A stretch of DNA of 64,000 nt, taken from positions 3,472,001 to 3,536,000 of the forward strand of contig OZ241351.1 of NCBI GenBank assembly GCA_965200355.1, given 5' to 3'. The first letter of the stretch is position 1. Each line of letters opens with the position of its first letter. The DNA is from Bin18 sp965200355. Lineage in GTDB: Bacteria > Desulfobacterota > Binatia > Bin18. Position numbers and translations under genes: made by a program. Shown piece after piece: positions 61,855 through 64,000 of this stretch. The notes beneath the pieces were generated by a model. The model worked only from the letters and a program-made list of their open reading frames with translations, did not search any database and was not told the DNA's origin.

Positions 61855-62858
61855 GCATGGACGAGGACGGCCACGGAGGGGCGCTTGACCTCATGCGCGC
61901 CCGTTTCCCCCAAGCGCCGGAACCCTGGCTCGACCTGTCCACCGGAATCAACCCTTGGCCGTATCCCCTGGACAGTCCGCAGCCGGAGACCCTTCAGCGT
62001 TTGCCGACCGCCACCGCAACAGCACGGTGTCGGGCCGCCATGGCGGAGGCATTTGGAGTGCCGGTGGGGTCTGTCCTGCCTATTCCGGGCAGCGAGTTAC
62101 TCATCCGTCTCCTGCCGACACTGCTCAGACCTCGGCCCGGCACCCGGGTCGCCATTACCCGGCCGACCTTTGCCGACCATGCCGAGGTCTGGCGGGCGGC
62201 GGGATGTCGGGTGGTCGAAACACCAGACCCCTTGGAGGCCCTTGCCTCGACCGACCTCGTCGTCCTGTGCAACCCCAATAATCCGGACGGCCGCGTCTGG
62301 AACCCGGCCCGGCTTGAGGCGGCGCGGGCAACCCTGGCCAAAAGGGGCGGCTGGCTGATCGTTGACGAAGCCTATGCCGATGTCCGGCCGAACCTGTCCC
62401 TGGCCACGCGAGGCGGGCGGGCCGGCCTCATTATTTTCCGCTCGTTCGGCAAGTTCTTCGGCCTGCCTGGACTCCGGCTTGGGGCGTTCATTGCCCCGCA
62501 GGACACCCTGGCAATAGTCCGACAGTCCCTCGGTATCTGGAGCGTATCCGGCCCGGCGCTGGCCGCAGGGGCGCAAGCCTACCGGGACCACGGTTGGCAG
62601 TCGGCCACCCGTCAGCGGCTGGTGACGGCACGTGCGTGCCTGGACGCAATTCTGCACTCGGCCGGCCTGCGCGTGGTGGGCGGCGTGGATCTCTTCCGCT
62701 TTGTTGAGGTCAATAATGCCAACCGTGTCTGGCGTCACTTGGCGGGGCGTGGTATCTTTGTCCGCCGCTTTTCCTGGAGCCGCAACCGGCTGCGTATCGG
62801 ACTGCCGCCCGATGCACAGGCCCGAGCCCGCCTCGCCCAGGCACTGGGCCTCCGCTGA
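61851..62858 (+). CDS. cobC: L-threonine-O-3-phosphate decarboxylase-type aminotransferase (CobC/CobD)
   Basis: A 335-residue fold-type I PLP enzyme: LDLSTGINPWPYPL near the start, CNPNNPDGRVW, IVDEAYADVRPNLSL, and PLP lysine in FRSFGKFFGLPGLRLG. It makes (R)-1-amino-2-propanol phosphate for CbiB. GTG 61851 overlaps the cbiB stop; ATG 61857 is the alternative start. Confidence 0.92.
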   Translation: MSMDEDGHGGALDLMRARFPQAPEPWLDLSTGINPWPYPLDSPQPETLQRLPTATATARCRAAMAEAFGVPVGSVLPIPGSELLIRLLPTLLRPRPGTRVAITRPTFADHAEVWRAAGCRVVETPDPLEALASTDLVVLCNPNNPDGRVWNPARLEAARATLAKRGGWLIVDEAYADVRPNLSLATRGGRAGLIIFRSFGKFFGLPGLRLGAFIAPQDTLAIVRQSLGIWSVSGPALAAGAQAYRDHGWQSATRQRLVTARACLDAILHSAGLRVVGGVDLFRFVEVNNANRVWRHLAGRGIFVRRFSWSRNRLRIGLPPDAQARARLAQALGLR

Positions 62859-62923
62859 CTTTTCGAGTGTATCGCCGGGTCAGGTCCGACGTTTGACCGT
62901 CCGAGTTCTGTGCGGTCTGCGAC

Positions 62924-64000
62924 TCAGAACTCCGCCCGGAACCCGGTCAGAAAAGTCGTTTCCGGGGACGAGAAGTACAGCACCTCCTGATAGTCAGCGT
63001 CAAACAGATTCATCACCTTCCCCTCCAGGGTCAGGGCCCGAATGCCCCAGCGGTCCGCGAACAGCAGATAGGACAGGGCCACATCCGCCCGCTCGTAGCC
63101 GTCATGGAGGGTGCCACCCCGTTCAGTGACATTGCCCTTGATATACAGATGAAAGTTGGCGTTCAGGCGCTCGCCGGCATAGTTCAGGGTGAAGGAAGCC
63201 ACGTGTTTAGGCCGTCGAACGAGCGGCCCGCCCTGCCTGAAGGAGCCAAACCCGTCGTTTCCGGCGTTCGCCAGCACCTGTGTTTCCAGATAGGTGTACG
63301 AGCCCCGCACCGAGAATCCGTAGGGCAAGACCGCGGATGTCCCGACTTCAAGCCCACGGCTCCGGGCCCGGTGAACGTTCATATAGTTTGGCGCGGGTGC
63401 GGGGGCGAAGGTATACGCGATCAGGTTTTTGTATTCGGTTGAAAAATACGTCAGGCTCACCTGGGTGTCGAATGAGCCCAAAGCGAAAGGCTGGTCAAGG
63501 CCGATTTCCCAACTCTTGGACTGCTCCGCCGTCAGGTCGGGATTCCCCCGAGAGAAGGCCGTGTCGATATTCTGGGAAAAACTGGCCGCCTTGATCCCCT
63601 GGCTGTAGCCACTCCGCAGTTTGGTGTCGAGACCGGGCAGAATCAGGGCGGCCGAGACCCGTGGGCTGACGTGCGTCCCATATGTAACCGCGTCATCCAA
63701 GCGGAACCCGGATGTCACGAACAGCGTCTCTTGCCACGCCAGATACAGTTGGGAGTAGAACGCCTGGGCGTTCCGACTCCCGCTCGGTCCGTTCTGTTGA
63801 GTGTAGTGTTCGTCTTCGACCGAGCCCCCAAGGGTAAGAGTCGGGGTAACGCCGAGCATGACCGGCAGGAAAAAATCGGAGGAGTAGTCGGCCGACAACC
63901 GGTACTCCCTATTGATGGTGAGGGAACCCAGGCCGTCGCAGTCGTTCCAGGTCGCCGTGTCGTCGTCGCGGCAATCGACCCCCCCGTCTTCCGGATCGCG
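62924..64000 (-). CDS. TonB-dependent outer-membrane receptor, BtuB-like (C-terminal part)
   Basis: The beta-barrel part of a TonB-dependent receptor. The frame stays open through the right edge; the TTG at 63898 is only an internal codon. Typical strands: SGFRLDDAVTYGTHVSPRVS, LRSGYSQGIKAASFSQ, NPDLTAEQSKSWEIGLDQPF, and a C-terminal ending GFRAEF with terminal Phe for BAM recognition. A Cys/Asp-rich loop (DPEDGGVDCRDDDTATWNDC) lies at the edge and could be a calcium or cobalamin-binding loop as in BtuB. The adjacent cob/btu genes suggest corrinoid uptake. Plug and signal lie outside the window. Confidence 0.85.
   Translation of the reverse strand, partial: RDPEDGGVDCRDDDTATWNDCDGLGSLTINREYRLSADYSSDFFLPVMLGVTPTLTLGGSVEDEHYTQQNGPSGSRNAQAFYSQLYLAWQETLFVTSGFRLDDAVTYGTHVSPRVSAALILPGLDTKLRSGYSQGIKAASFSQNIDTAFSRGNPDLTAEQSKSWEIGLDQPFALGSFDTQVSLTYFSTEYKNLIAYTFAPAPAPNYMNVHRARSRGLEVGTSAVLPYGFSVRGSYTYLETQVLANAGNDGFGSFRQGGPLVRRPKHVASFTLNYAGERLNANFHLYIKGNVTERGGTLHDGYERADVALSYLLFADRWGIRALTLEGKVMNLFDADYQEVLYFSSPETTFLTGFRAEF

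Overview
This window comes from a diderm (LPS-bearing) bacterium. It carries LpxC, LolA, TatA, a TonB-like protein and a TonB-dependent receptor. GC content is fairly high and rises towards the right-hand end. The gene mix resembles uncultured Deltaproteobacteria-like or Tectomicrobia/Entotheonella-like lineages: an 11-subunit Nuo without NuoEFG, a UGSC selenoprotein, DUF35/SCP-x thiolase pairs, a cyclase-family protein and a flavin monooxygenase. I cannot fix the phylum from sequence alone.

Region by region. 1-15.0 kb (minus strand): respiratory complex I genes nuoA-B-C-D-H-I-J-K-L-M-N, with nuoN cut by the window edge. They sit downstream of an Fe-S assembly neighbourhood: two Mrp/ApbC ATPases around a DUF971 gene, ISC ferredoxin, ferredoxin reductase, IscU, a second nuoB and an Rrf2 regulator. 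15-25.4 kb: small unknowns, asnS, an NtrY-like sensor kinase next to a response-regulator/LpxC fusion, ruvCAB and yebC. 25.4-35.8 kb: DUF35-thiolase pair, lolA, ftsK, RNase J, plsC, a zinc-ribbon DUF3426 protein, tatA, a TonB-like protein and tRNA-Ala(CGC). 36-49 kb: accessory metabolism (amidase, glutathionyl-hydroquinone reductase, NADP oxidoreductase, cyclase family, acyl-CoA-dehydrogenase-like monooxygenase, HCCA-isomerase-like protein, MFS carrier) ending in the UGSC selenoprotein cassette. 49-54.4 kb: a large TM0106-type nuclease/helicase, an AI-2E family permease and an ankyrin lipoprotein. 54.6-64 kb: cobalamin salvage and uptake (cobU, cobS, cobT, cobO, btuF, btuC, btuD, a frameshifted cbiB/cobD, cobC, and a TonB-dependent receptor cut by the window edge).

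The most striking signal is at 48351-48896. Two in-frame reading frames are separated only by a TGA. The residues after it read (U)GSCSSC, and a perfect 9-bp hairpin with a GTT loop starts 11 nt downstream, as expected of a bacterial SECIS. The gene is a UGSC-family selenoprotein that a standard gene caller would split in two. It follows a conserved partner gene of unknown function, and a short diverged relic of its C-terminus lies 5.7 kb away. Other notable points are the REC-LpxC fusion beside its likely kinase, a large nuclease/helicase whose RecB-type nuclease lacks its catalytic lysine, a self-pairing RNA structure directly in front of cobO, and two single-base deletions in cbiB.
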